DNA from: an uncultured Clostridia bacterium | Lineage (GTDB): Bacteria > Bacillota > Clostridia > Christensenellales > Aristaeellaceae | DNA length: 8,278 bases | Assembly (NCBI GenBank): GCA_934647145.1 | Contig: CAKUFB010000114.1 | Span: 1-8,278, forward strand | Direction: 5' to 3' | In this document: positions 1 to 6,290 of the stretch, one piece after another | Layout of the letters: each line of letters begins with the position of its first letter | How positions within the stretch are numbered: position 1 is the stretch's first letter | The notes under the pieces: model-generated | Seen by the model: only the letters and a program-made list of their open reading frames with translations | What the model was told of the DNA's origin: nothing | Database searches by the model: none | Position numbers and translations under genes: made by a program

Positions 1-2
1 GG

Positions 3-1541
3 ACGGGGACGGCGCTCATGACCGCGGGCGAGACGCTGACGCTGAGCGCGAGCGCTGCGCCGGCCGACGCGGTGTACAGCCTGAGCTGGAAGAGCAGCAA
101 TACGCGCGTGGCGACGGTCGAGAACGGCGCGGTGCGGGCGCTCGGCGAGGGCTCGGCGCGCATTACCGCCACCACGGACAACGGCAAGTCGGCGTATGTG
201 ACCGTGAAGGTGCTTGACCCGTACAAGCCGGCGGGGATTACCCTGAGCGAGAGCGGCACGGTGACGCTGAACATGGGCAGTACGCTCAGGCTGGGGTATA
301 CGCTGCAGCCCGCGAGCGCGCAGAGCGACGTGACCTGGAAGAGCAGCAATGCGCGCGTGGCGACGGTGGAAAACGGCGTGGTGACTCCGCTCAAGGAGGG
401 CACAGTGACCATCACCGTGACGACCGCGAAGGAAAACAGGCGCGACAAGGTCAAGGTGAAGGTAGTTGACCCGTACAAGCCGACCGGAATCGCGCTGAGC
501 GAGAGCGGCACGGTAACCCTGAACATGGGCAGTACGCTCAGGCTGGGGTATACGCTGCAGCCCGCCAGCGCGCAGAGCGACGTGACCTGGAAGAGCAGCA
601 ACGCGCGCGTGGCGACGGTTGAGAACGGCGTGGTGACTCCGCTCAAGGAGGGCACAGTGACCATCACCGTGACGACCGCGAAGGAGAACAGGCGCGACAA
701 GGTCAAGGTGAAGGTGGTTGACCCGTACAAGCCCACGAAGGTGACGCTGGACAGGACAGGCACAGTGCAGCTGAATCTGGGCGAAGCGCTGACGCTTACC
801 CCCAGCCTTACGCCCGCCACGGCGCAGGCGGATTACACCTGGAAGACCAGCTCCGAGAGGATCGCCACGGTTTCTGGCGGCGTGGTTACGGCTGTGGGCG
901 AAGGCACCGCGACCATTACGGTGACGGCGGTGCGGGGCAATGTGAAGAAGACCGCGAGGGTGAAGGTCAAAGTGGTCGATCCCATGAAGCCCACCCGGGT
1001 GAGCCTGAACGAAACGGGAACCTACTGGCTGCCTTTGGGGAATACGATACAATTCTATCCCTGCACTGAGCCGGTGGATCTGGACCCGACGAAGGGCGAG
1101 GTGACGTACAGCTGGAAGAGCAGCTCCGCGAGGATCGCCACGGTGGATCAGGACGGCGTTGTGCGCCCCGTGGGCAAGGGTACTGCCACCATTACGGTGA
1201 CCGCCGCCCGGGGCAGGGTGAAAAAGACGGCCAGTGTGAAAGTGAAAGTGGTCGACCCGGATGTGGCGGACACGCTGATCCTCATGCGGAACGGAACCGC
1301 GCTGACGAGCCTGAAGCTCGGTCTGGGTCAAATCGCCTTTATCGGCGTAGCGGTGCGGCCGTATACCGCGAGCAACGTACAAATCAACTACAGCTCCTCC
1401 AGGCCGCAGACGGCCAGCGTTGAGCGTCTCCCAAGCGGCGAGGTTGTCGTCATGGGTCTGAATCCCGGCGTCACGACGATCACGGCGAAGGATTTGATCA
1501 GCGGGAAAAAGACCACGATGAAGGTGACTGTAACGAAATAA
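3..1541 (+). CDS. Surface protein of repeated bacterial Ig-like (BIG2) domains, 3' part
   Basis: The reading frame is open at the left edge, so the ATG at 18 is internal: the codons before it read TGTAL, which fits the start of an Ig-like unit. At least five units follow, each with a TGTxxLxxG strand, a WKSSNxRVATVENG core, a GEGTATITVT strand and a VKVKVVDPYKP linker. The linkers fall at about residues 67-71, 151-155, 235-239 and 321-325, counted from the ATG at 18. Units 2 and 3 are nearly identical. The last about 95 residues form a more divergent unit, and the protein stops right after a VTVTK strand. No LPXTG motif, SLH domain or membrane anchor is seen at the C terminus, so any signal peptide, catalytic or anchoring part must lie upstream, outside the window. 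BIG2 domains are known as stalks in extracellular adhesins and enzymes. An extracellular role is inferred, and what the complete protein does cannot be told here. Confidence 0.85.
   Translation, partial: TGTALMTAGETLTLSASAAPADAVYSLSWKSSNTRVATVENGAVRALGEGSARITATTDNGKSAYVTVKVLDPYKPAGITLSESGTVTLNMGSTLRLGYTLQPASAQSDVTWKSSNARVATVENGVVTPLKEGTVTITVTTAKENRRDKVKVKVVDPYKPTGIALSESGTVTLNMGSTLRLGYTLQPASAQSDVTWKSSNARVATVENGVVTPLKEGTVTITVTTAKENRRDKVKVKVVDPYKPTKVTLDRTGTVQLNLGEALTLTPSLTPATAQADYTWKTSSERIATVSGGVVTAVGEGTATITVTAVRGNVKKTARVKVKVVDPMKPTRVSLNETGTYWLPLGNTIQFYPCTEPVDLDPTKGEVTYSWKSSSARIATVDQDGVVRPVGKGTATITVTAARGRVKKTASVKVKVVDPDVADTLILMRNGTALTSLKLGLGQIAFIGVAVRPYTASNVQINYSSSRPQTASVERLPSGEVVVMGLNPGVTTITAKDLISGKKTTMKVTVTK
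231..734 (+). repeat. Near-identical 252-bp tandem repeat coding for two Ig-like units
   Basis: Two adjacent 252-bp copies, 231-482 and 483-734, each encode one 84-residue Ig-like unit. By eye the proteins differ at only two positions (AGIT versus TGIA at the unit start), and the DNA differs at roughly a dozen mostly silent positions. The neighbouring units are much more diverged. This points to recent duplication or gene conversion of one unit. Confidence 0.85.
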
Positions 1542-1545
1542 ACAT

Positions 1546-1590
1546 AAAAAACGTCAAGACCGCCGGCAGAAATCTGTCGACGGTCTTTTT
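1546..1590. terminator. Bidirectional rho-independent terminator
   Basis: An inverted repeat pairs AAGACCG (1556-1562) with CGGTCTT (1581-1587), then CGGCAG with CTGTCG (one G-T pair) around an AAAT loop. On the plus strand it runs into TTTTT (1586-1590), ending the Ig-repeat gene 15 bp after its stop. On the minus strand six T's (1551-1546) follow after a 4-nt gap, so it can also end the convergent transporter operon. Confidence 0.85.
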
Positions 1591-1640
1591 CTGGTTCTTT
1601 GTCAATCGCAGGGAGAAGCTGTTCGTGTGTGGGGGAGCGG

Positions 1641-2555
1641 TCAGCCCTTGATGCTGCCGACCGTCAGGCCGCTGACGAAGTAGCGCTGGAAGAAGGGATA
1701 GGCCGCCATGATGGGCAGCACGACCACGATGGTGCAGGCCATGCGGAAGCTCTCGGTGGGCAGATTCTTGAGCATCTGCACGCCGTCGGGCGTGCCGGCG
1801 TAGGCCGAGTTTTTCTTCATGAAGTCGATGTTGCTCTGTATCTTCTGAAGCAGCGTCTGCAGGGGAATGAGACGCGGCTTTTCGATGTAGAGCATGCCGG
1901 TGAACCAGTCGTTCCAGCGGCCGACCACGTTGAACAGCGCGATCGTGGCGACACCCGCCTTGAACAGCGGCAGGACGATCTTCAGGAAGATGAAGAAGTA
2001 GCCTGCGCCGTCGATGCGCGCCGCCTCGTAGAGCGAATCGGGAATGGTGGTCGTGAGGAAGGTGCGCAGCATGATGATGTTGTAGGCGCTGGCCAGCGAG
2101 GGCAGCAGGTAGATCCAGATGGTGTTATTGAGGCGCAGATAGCTCACATTGAGGATGTAGGAGGGGATCAGGCCGCCGCCGAAGAGCATGGTAAAGCAGA
2201 GAATCCAGGTATAGAATTTGCGGAACCGGAAGTTCCTGAGCGAGAGCACGAAGGCGTACATGGTGCTGACCGACAGGCTCATGAGCGTGCCGACCACCGT
2301 GATGAAGATTGTGACCGCGTAGGAGTTGAGCATCTGGGTCTTCATTTTCCACAGCGCCTGATAGGCGGAGAGCGACAGCTCGGTCGGGACGAAGGAGTAG
2401 CCGCGCGCGCCGATGCTTGCCTGCGTGGAGAAGGAGACGACGACGATCAACGCCATGGGGATGAGGACGATCAGCGCCACCAGCGTGAGCAGTACGACGA
2501 AGAATACGTTCCAGGCCGGGCTGACGGCGTTCATGAGTTTGGGTTTTCTGGACAT
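1641..2555 (-). CDS. Carbohydrate ABC transporter permease, LplC/MalG-like (CUT1)
   Basis: This is an inner membrane-spanning subunit of an ABC sugar importer. The 304-residue protein starts with a short basic end (MSRKPK), then a membrane segment at about 16-41, followed by several more. The permease signature loop that docks onto the ATPase is present as EAARIDGA at residues 177-184, continuing to LPL at about 195-197. It ends in the FQRYFVSGLTVGSIKG tail seen in LplC-type permeases. Length is normal for the family. The start is fixed by an AAAGGAGG ribosome site at 2565-2572, with spacing of 9 nt to the ATG. It is the last gene of the operon: 18 bp separate it from the upstream permease, and its ribosome site nearly abuts that gene's stop codon, which suggests coupled translation. 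The transported sugar cannot be told from the sequence. Confidence 0.93.
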   Translation of the reverse strand: MSRKPKLMNAVSPAWNVFFVVLLTLVALIVLIPMALIVVVSFSTQASIGARGYSFVPTELSLSAYQALWKMKTQMLNSYAVTIFITVVGTLMSLSVSTMYAFVLSLRNFRFRKFYTWILCFTMLFGGGLIPSYILNVSYLRLNNTIWIYLLPSLASAYNIIMLRTFLTTTIPDSLYEAARIDGAGYFFIFLKIVLPLFKAGVATIALFNVVGRWNDWFTGMLYIEKPRLIPLQTLLQKIQSNIDFMKKNSAYAGTPDGVQMLKNLPTESFRMACTIVVVLPIMAAYPFFQRYFVSGLTVGSIKG

Positions 2556-2573
2556 AACGGGCCGCCTCCTTTC

Positions 2574-3503
2574 TCAGAACATGGCCGAATCGGGATCGAT
2601 TTTGCTGACCACCCGGTTGCACAGCAGCACCAGGAAGAACCCGACGACCGACTGATATAGACCGGCGGCGGTGGACATGCCGACGTTGCTCATCGTGGTC
2701 AGGCCGCGATAGATATAGGTATCGATGACGTCCGTCACGGGATACAGCTTGCCGGTGTCCTTGGTGACGGTATAAAACAGGCCGAAGTCGCCGCGGAAAA
2801 TGCCGCCCATGGCCATGATCAGCGAAATGCTGACGACGAAGCGCAGGTGGGGCAGCGTGATATAGCGCGCCTGCTGCCAGCGGGTCGCGCCGTCCAGCAC
2901 GGCGGCCTCGTAATACTCGGTGGAGATGCCGGAGATGACGGCCAGGTAGAGGACGGTGGAATAGCCTACGCCCTTCCAGGCGTTGACGAATACGAGAAAG
3001 GGCGGCCAGAAGCTGCGCTTCATATACCAGTTCGTCTTACCTGCGCCGCCGAAAAAGCGGATGGTTTCGTTCACCAGGCCGTGAGTGCGCGCGAGGAAGG
3101 CCTCGACGATGATGGCCACCACGGTGATCGAGAGGAAATAGGGCAGCATGTAGACGGTCTGAAGTACCTTGCCGTAGCGCTTGCAGCGCAGCTCGTTGAG
3201 CATGAGGGACATGATCACGGCCAGCGAGATATTTACGGCGATAAACACCAGGTTATAGCAGACGGTATTGCGGGTGATGACGAACGCGTCGGTGCTCGAG
3301 AAAAGGAACTCGAAGTTGCGGAACCCGACAAAGGGGCTGGAGAAAACGCCCCGGCTGATGTTGAGATCCTGAAAGGCCATCACCAGGCCGAGCATGGGCG
3401 TATAGCAAAACACGAGCAGGTAAACCACGACGGGCAGCGCCATGAAGTGCAGCGGCATCGTTTCTTTTGTAAACCACCTTTTTTTGCGATGCTTTGCGGA
3501 CAT
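2574..3503 (-). CDS. Carbohydrate ABC transporter permease, LplB-like (CUT1)
   Basis: This is the partner permease of the downstream LplC-like gene. The two would form the heterodimeric channel of the importer. The protein has 309 residues: a basic N terminus (KHRKKRW), a first membrane segment at about 18-44 with the YTPMLGLVMAFQDLNI stretch typical of LplB proteins, and further hydrophobic segments at about 84-102, 117-136, 166-190 and 222-235. The EAA loop is at residues 199-219 (EAAVLDGATRW, then TLPHL). The start is supported by AAAGGAGT at 3512-3519, 8 nt before the ATG. It lies 107 bp downstream of the binding-protein gene, and that gap holds strong stem-loops which may lower permease output relative to the binding protein. 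No ATPase gene is found in the operon. Confidence 0.93.
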   Translation of the reverse strand: MSAKHRKKRWFTKETMPLHFMALPVVVYLLVFCYTPMLGLVMAFQDLNISRGVFSSPFVGFRNFEFLFSSTDAFVITRNTVCYNLVFIAVNISLAVIMSLMLNELRCKRYGKVLQTVYMLPYFLSITVVAIIVEAFLARTHGLVNETIRFFGGAGKTNWYMKRSFWPPFLVFVNAWKGVGYSTVLYLAVISGISTEYYEAAVLDGATRWQQARYITLPHLRFVVSISLIMAMGGIFRGDFGLFYTVTKDTGKLYPVTDVIDTYIYRGLTTMSNVGMSTAAGLYQSVVGFFLVLLCNRVVSKIDPDSAMF

Positions 3504-3522
3504 TCGAAGTAACTCCTTTCAA

Positions 3523-3608
3523 CCTTCGCTGCTGGAATAAACATGCCTGGCCGTGTTCCGCCGCGGGGGAACACGGCCAGGCCGGAGGCTGGCTTCAGCC
3601 AGCGAAGG
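3523..3608 (-). promoter_or_regulatory. Intercistronic stem-loop cluster between binding protein and permeases
   Basis: A perfect 15-bp inverted repeat, GCCTGGCCGTGTTCC at 3545-3559 and its complement at 3568-3582, encloses an 8-nt loop. A second hairpin, GCTGGC-TTCA-GCCAGC (3588-3603), sits next to the stop codon of the binding-protein gene. A 9-bp pair, CCTTCGCTG (3523-3531) with CAGCGAAGG (3600-3608), could instead close the whole block and would compete with the small hairpin. There is no T-run after the large stem on the minus strand, so simple termination is unlikely. By analogy with malE-malF type spacers, it probably protects the upstream mRNA or reduces downstream expression. The pairing is seen directly; the role is inferred. 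Confidence 0.7.
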
Positions 3609-3610
3609 GC

Positions 3611-5119
3611 TTACTTGCCGTTCGCGGCGCGCCAGGCGGTCAGCTGCGTCTGGCACTCGGTCAGCAGGGTATCCAGACCGTTGGCGTGCAGCTTGTCGAT
3701 GAACTCATTGAGCATTTCCTCGGTCTCTTCCTGGCTCTCATACTTGCCGTTCTGCAGGCTGCTCTTGTACTCGGCCACCACGTTGTTGCACGCGGACAGC
3801 TCGTTCTGCACGGACGAGGTATCGAACACGAAGCCCAGGTTATCGGCCAGAATGGCGGTGTCGTTATACTGCTTGAGCAGATCGATGAACTCATGGCCGC
3901 CGTTGATCGGGGGCACATCGACGGCGCTCAGGCTGCCGTAGTTGCCGCCGTACCAGTAGTAGTACACGTCGCGCTTTTCGTTGATCGTGCCTTCGAAGGT
4001 GATGTTGCCCTCGGCGTCACGGGTGTGATGCAGACCCTCCACGCCGAAGCGCAGGGTGGTGGCGACGTATGTGTCGGTGTTGATCAGCTCAAGCAGCTCC
4101 ATGGCGCGCTCGGGATGGGCGCACTGCGAGGAGATGGCGTTGCCGGCGGAGGTCAGGTTGGCGGTGTCGATCCACCAGATGTCGGGGATGCGCAGCCTGG
4201 AGGTGAAGGTGTCGGCGAGCAGGTGATCGTCGATGGCTACATAGCCCCAGCCGGTGAAGGCGGGAATCTTCTCACTGGACCAGGTGTCCGCCGGGTAGTC
4301 GTAGGCGTAGATGCCGTCCTCGACCAGCTGCTGCATCTTGAGCGCGTAGTCGTGGAAGCTCTCGGTCTCGAACAGGCAGTACACGGTGTCGGAGGTGTAG
4401 CCGTCCGCGCCCTGCGCCTCAATACCGGGGATGTTGGTGCACAGCAGCTCGCCATGGAAGCACTCGATGGCGAAGTCGTAGGGGAAGATACCCCAGCGCT
4501 CGGAGGCGATCGGATAGTCAGCGTATTCCGGATGAATCTCGTCGCGCTTTTCCTTCATGTCGTAGAACATGGGGATCAGGTCGGTCCAGATCTTGAAGTC
4601 GTAGTCGAAGGGGTTAATGCCCATCTCGTTGCACAGCTCTTCGTTGTAGATCAGGCTCATGATGTAGCAGTTGTCCTTCCAGGTGGGAATGCCGTAGATG
4701 TGGCCGTTGATCTTCATGCCGTTCCACGCGTCCTCGGAGAACAGCGCGTAGGTGTTGGGCGCATAGGCGGGCAGCAGCTCCTCCAGCGGGCAGAAGGCTT
4801 CGCGGGCGGCCTGCACGCTGTAGCTCAGGTGCGTGCCGAACATGACGATGCCCAGGTCTTCGCCCGAGCTGATCTTGGTCGGCATGGTGTCCTGGTAGTT
4901 GGACAGACGGTGGAAATTCACCTTGGTGTTGAGCTTCTCGATGAAGTACTCGTTGAGCGTGTCGTCGACGATACCGGTGGCCTCGGAGTTGAGGTTGTTG
5001 TCTAAGAAGTACCAGTCGATTTCGGCGTACTCGCGCTCAGGGGTCTCGGCGAGGGCGCAGCCCAGGGAAAGAGACGACGCAAGAGCCAGGATGAGGATGA
5101 GGGACAAGAATTTGCGCAT
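3611..5119 (-). CDS. Extracellular sugar-binding protein of ABC importer, LplA-like with DUF3502 tail
   Basis: This is the solute-binding protein that captures the sugar outside the cell and delivers it to the two permeases encoded downstream. The protein has 502 residues. The signal peptide has a basic MRK start and a hydrophobic core at about 4-19. It is followed by Cys21 in SLGC, a poor lipobox, and by an ALA-E site at 22-25 that suits ordinary signal peptidase, so lipid anchoring is uncertain. The body has features of this family such as HIYGIPTWKDN at 140-150. The last about 75 residues (from LGFVFDTSSVQNEL, about 428) match the DUF3502 pattern and end in TAWRAANGK. The length is typical of Lpl-type binding proteins. 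The ATG is supported by AAAAGGAGG about 7 nt upstream. It is first in the operon, transcribed from a promoter near 5258 and facing the divergent regulator. The ligand is unknown; a plant or host oligosaccharide would fit relatives. Confidence 0.92.
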   Translation of the reverse strand: MRKFLSLILILALASSLSLGCALAETPEREYAEIDWYFLDNNLNSEATGIVDDTLNEYFIEKLNTKVNFHRLSNYQDTMPTKISSGEDLGIVMFGTHLSYSVQAAREAFCPLEELLPAYAPNTYALFSEDAWNGMKINGHIYGIPTWKDNCYIMSLIYNEELCNEMGINPFDYDFKIWTDLIPMFYDMKEKRDEIHPEYADYPIASERWGIFPYDFAIECFHGELLCTNIPGIEAQGADGYTSDTVYCLFETESFHDYALKMQQLVEDGIYAYDYPADTWSSEKIPAFTGWGYVAIDDHLLADTFTSRLRIPDIWWIDTANLTSAGNAISSQCAHPERAMELLELINTDTYVATTLRFGVEGLHHTRDAEGNITFEGTINEKRDVYYYWYGGNYGSLSAVDVPPINGGHEFIDLLKQYNDTAILADNLGFVFDTSSVQNELSACNNVVAEYKSSLQNGKYESQEETEEMLNEFIDKLHANGLDTLLTECQTQLTAWRAANGK

Positions 5120-5251
5120 GAGTTTTCCTCCTTTTCTGTTCGGGAGAAACGCCGGCGAGTTGATGTGGGGGCTGACTTTGCGCTCGTCCGTCTCGACGCG
5201 GACTGACGAAACACACAGATCACATAAACTGCAGCATTTCTTCTCCTGTCT
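5120..5251 (-). promoter_or_regulatory. Long 5' leader of the transporter operon
   Basis: About 130 nt separate the predicted transcription start (near 5251) from the binding-protein ATG. The leader opens with AGGAG (5247-5243) placed 5 nt before an ATG at 5237 that begins a five-codon reading frame, MLQFM, stopping at 5220. A small stem, GTCCG with CGGAC (5187-5191 and 5199-5203), lies further on. The final stretch holds the strong ribosome site of the binding-protein gene. I do not recognise a known riboswitch. Whether the mini-frame is translated is unknown. Confidence 0.35.
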
Positions 5252-5257
5252 AACTAT

Positions 5258-5265
5258 ATTATAAC
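5258..5265 (-). promoter_or_regulatory. Extended -10 promoter of the transporter operon
   Basis: On the minus strand a perfect TATAAT (5263-5258) is preceded by TGT (5266-5264 region reads ATGT), giving the extended -10 form TGnTATAAT. At the expected -35 distance only weak AT-rich sequence is present (AAATAC or similar), with no match to TTGACA. This is the usual look of a promoter that depends on an activator, here probably the divergent AraC-type protein. The start site would be near 5251. Confidence 0.7.
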
Positions 5266-5282
5266 ATAGACGCGGAAAATGT

Positions 5283-5320
5283 ATTTATCTGAACGGACAT
5301 CAGATTTAGCAAAACGGACA
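5283..5320. promoter_or_regulatory. Tandem 17-bp direct repeat, probable AraC-family operator
   Basis: Two copies, ATTTATCTGAACGGACA (5283-5299) and ATTTAGCAAAACGGACA (5304-5320), match at 14 of 17 positions and are separated by 4 bp, giving a 21-bp period (two helical turns). This matches the geometry of known AraC half-sites such as araI1-araI2. For the leftward transporter promoter (start near 5251) the repeats cover about -32 to -69, the place for an activator touching RNA polymerase. For the rightward regulator promoter they sit about -52 to -89. The repeats are seen directly; their binding by the neighbouring regulator is inferred. Confidence 0.75.
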
Positions 5321-5336
5321 AAGTTAAACTGCGCGA

Positions 5337-5365
5337 TTGACAGCCACGCGGCGTGGGGGTATAGT
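5337..5365 (+). promoter_or_regulatory. Sigma-A promoter of the AraC-family regulator
   Basis: TTGACA at 5337-5342 and TATAGT at 5360-5365 are separated by 17 bp. The start would be near 5372, leaving a leader of about 25 nt before the GTG at 5396. This places the upstream in-frame ATG at 5279 outside the transcript. Confidence 0.85.
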
Positions 5366-5380
5366 AAAATCACGGAAAGA

Positions 5381-5398
5381 AGGGAGGAGAGCGCCGTG
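5381..5398 (+). promoter_or_regulatory. Ribosome binding site that sets a GTG start
   Basis: AGGGAGG at 5381-5387 lies 8 nt before GTG at 5396. No comparable site precedes the ATG at 5279, which is upstream of the promoter. The GTG start gives a protein of normal length for a cupin AraC-type regulator. Confidence 0.85.
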
Positions 5399-6283
5399 AT
5401 TCAGGCGGAGAGGGCGCTGCCGCTGGAGAGCATCGTGTCGGTCGAGCGCCTGGTGAGCTTTTATTGCTTTTACCTTGAAAACGGGCACGTGTTTCCCGGG
5501 GAGTCGCACGATTTCTGGGAGATGGTCTACATCGACAAGGGCACGCTGCTGGTGACGGCGGGCGAGGAAACACTGAGCGTGAGCGAAAGGCACGTCATCT
5601 TTCATCAGCCCAACGAGTTTCACGCCTTTCAGGTCACGTCGCAGATGGCCAGCATCATCGTGGTGTCCTTTGTGCCCCGGGGCGAGCGGGTGAACACGTT
5701 CGCGGGGAAGCGGTATGCGCTGGGCATCGACGAACGGCGGCTGATGTATCAGCTGCGCAAGGAGGGGGAGCAGACCTTCGGCCGGATGATGGACAGCGCG
5801 TATCTGGTGGAGCTCAGGCCGCTCGACAGCGCGCCCGAGGGCTGCTGCCAGATGATCCGGCTGTACCTGGAGCAGCTGTTGATTCTGCTGCTGCGGCGCA
5901 AGAGCGCGATGAGCGACGCCGACAGGCGCACCCGCCTGATCACCGAGGGGCGCGACACCGAGGAGCTGCTGCGCCGCGTGGCAGAATACATGGAGGAGCA
6001 TATCGCGGGCGAGCTGAACTTCGAGGACGTTCGCAGCGAGTTCGGCCTGAGCGCCACCTCGCTGAAAAACATCTTCAAGCTGCAGACCGGCATGGGCGTG
6101 ATGGAGTACTATCAGCAGCAGCGCGTCAACCGGGCGCGGCGCATGCTGCGTGACGGCTCGTACAACATCACGGAGGTGGCTGAACGGATGGGCTATTCCA
6201 GCATACACGCCTTTTCGCGGCAGTTTCGGCGGCTGATGGGGATGTCGCCCACCGAGTATCTCAAGAGCATCCGCTATGAGTAG
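5396..6283 (+). CDS. AraC-family transcriptional regulator with N-terminal cupin domain
   Basis: This is a DNA-binding regulator, probably of the divergent sugar importer. From the GTG start it has 295 residues. The N-terminal cupin-like sensor covers about 20-95, with the pattern HDFWEMVYIDKGT at 38-50 and HQPNEFHAF at 70-78 that is usual in sugar-sensing members. A linker follows, with a helical stretch rich in leucine and arginine at about 155-200. The C-terminal double helix-turn-helix spans about 200-290. The second helix-turn-helix carries the family signature: ITEVAERMGYSS (258-269), then FSRQFRRLMGMSPTEY (273-288). The gene has its own consensus promoter, and tandem operator-like repeats lie between it and the transporter, so control of the transporter and perhaps of itself is likely. 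The 3' end lies 7 bp from that of the convergent propeller gene, with no terminator between. The inducer is unknown. Confidence 0.93.
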   Translation: MIQAERALPLESIVSVERLVSFYCFYLENGHVFPGESHDFWEMVYIDKGTLLVTAGEETLSVSERHVIFHQPNEFHAFQVTSQMASIIVVSFVPRGERVNTFAGKRYALGIDERRLMYQLRKEGEQTFGRMMDSAYLVELRPLDSAPEGCCQMIRLYLEQLLILLLRRKSAMSDADRRTRLITEGRDTEELLRRVAEYMEEHIAGELNFEDVRSEFGLSATSLKNIFKLQTGMGVMEYYQQQRVNRARRMLRDGSYNITEVAERMGYSSIHAFSRQFRRLMGMSPTEYLKSIRYE

Positions 6284-6290
6284 GGGCGGC

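Noticed and set aside
1601..1610. A TTGACA on the minus strand downstream of the LplC-like gene
   Set aside because: No -10 hexamer lies at a suitable distance; the sequence there is the terminator stem.
1599..2660. A 353-residue open frame on the plus strand opposite the LplC-like permease
   Set aside because: The composition is highly charged (Asp, Glu, Gln, His), typical of the reverse complement of a GC-rich membrane-protein gene. The opposite strand codes a clear permease.
3494..5005. A 503-residue open frame on the plus strand opposite the binding-protein gene
   Set aside because: It is rich in Val, Gly and Ala with no domain, has no proper ribosome site and mirrors the codon bias of the real gene on the other strand.
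5279..5395. The ATG at 5279 as the start of the regulator
   Set aside because: It lies upstream of the -35/-10 elements at 5337-5365 and lacks a ribosome site. The GTG at 5396 has both a good ribosome site and the expected protein length.
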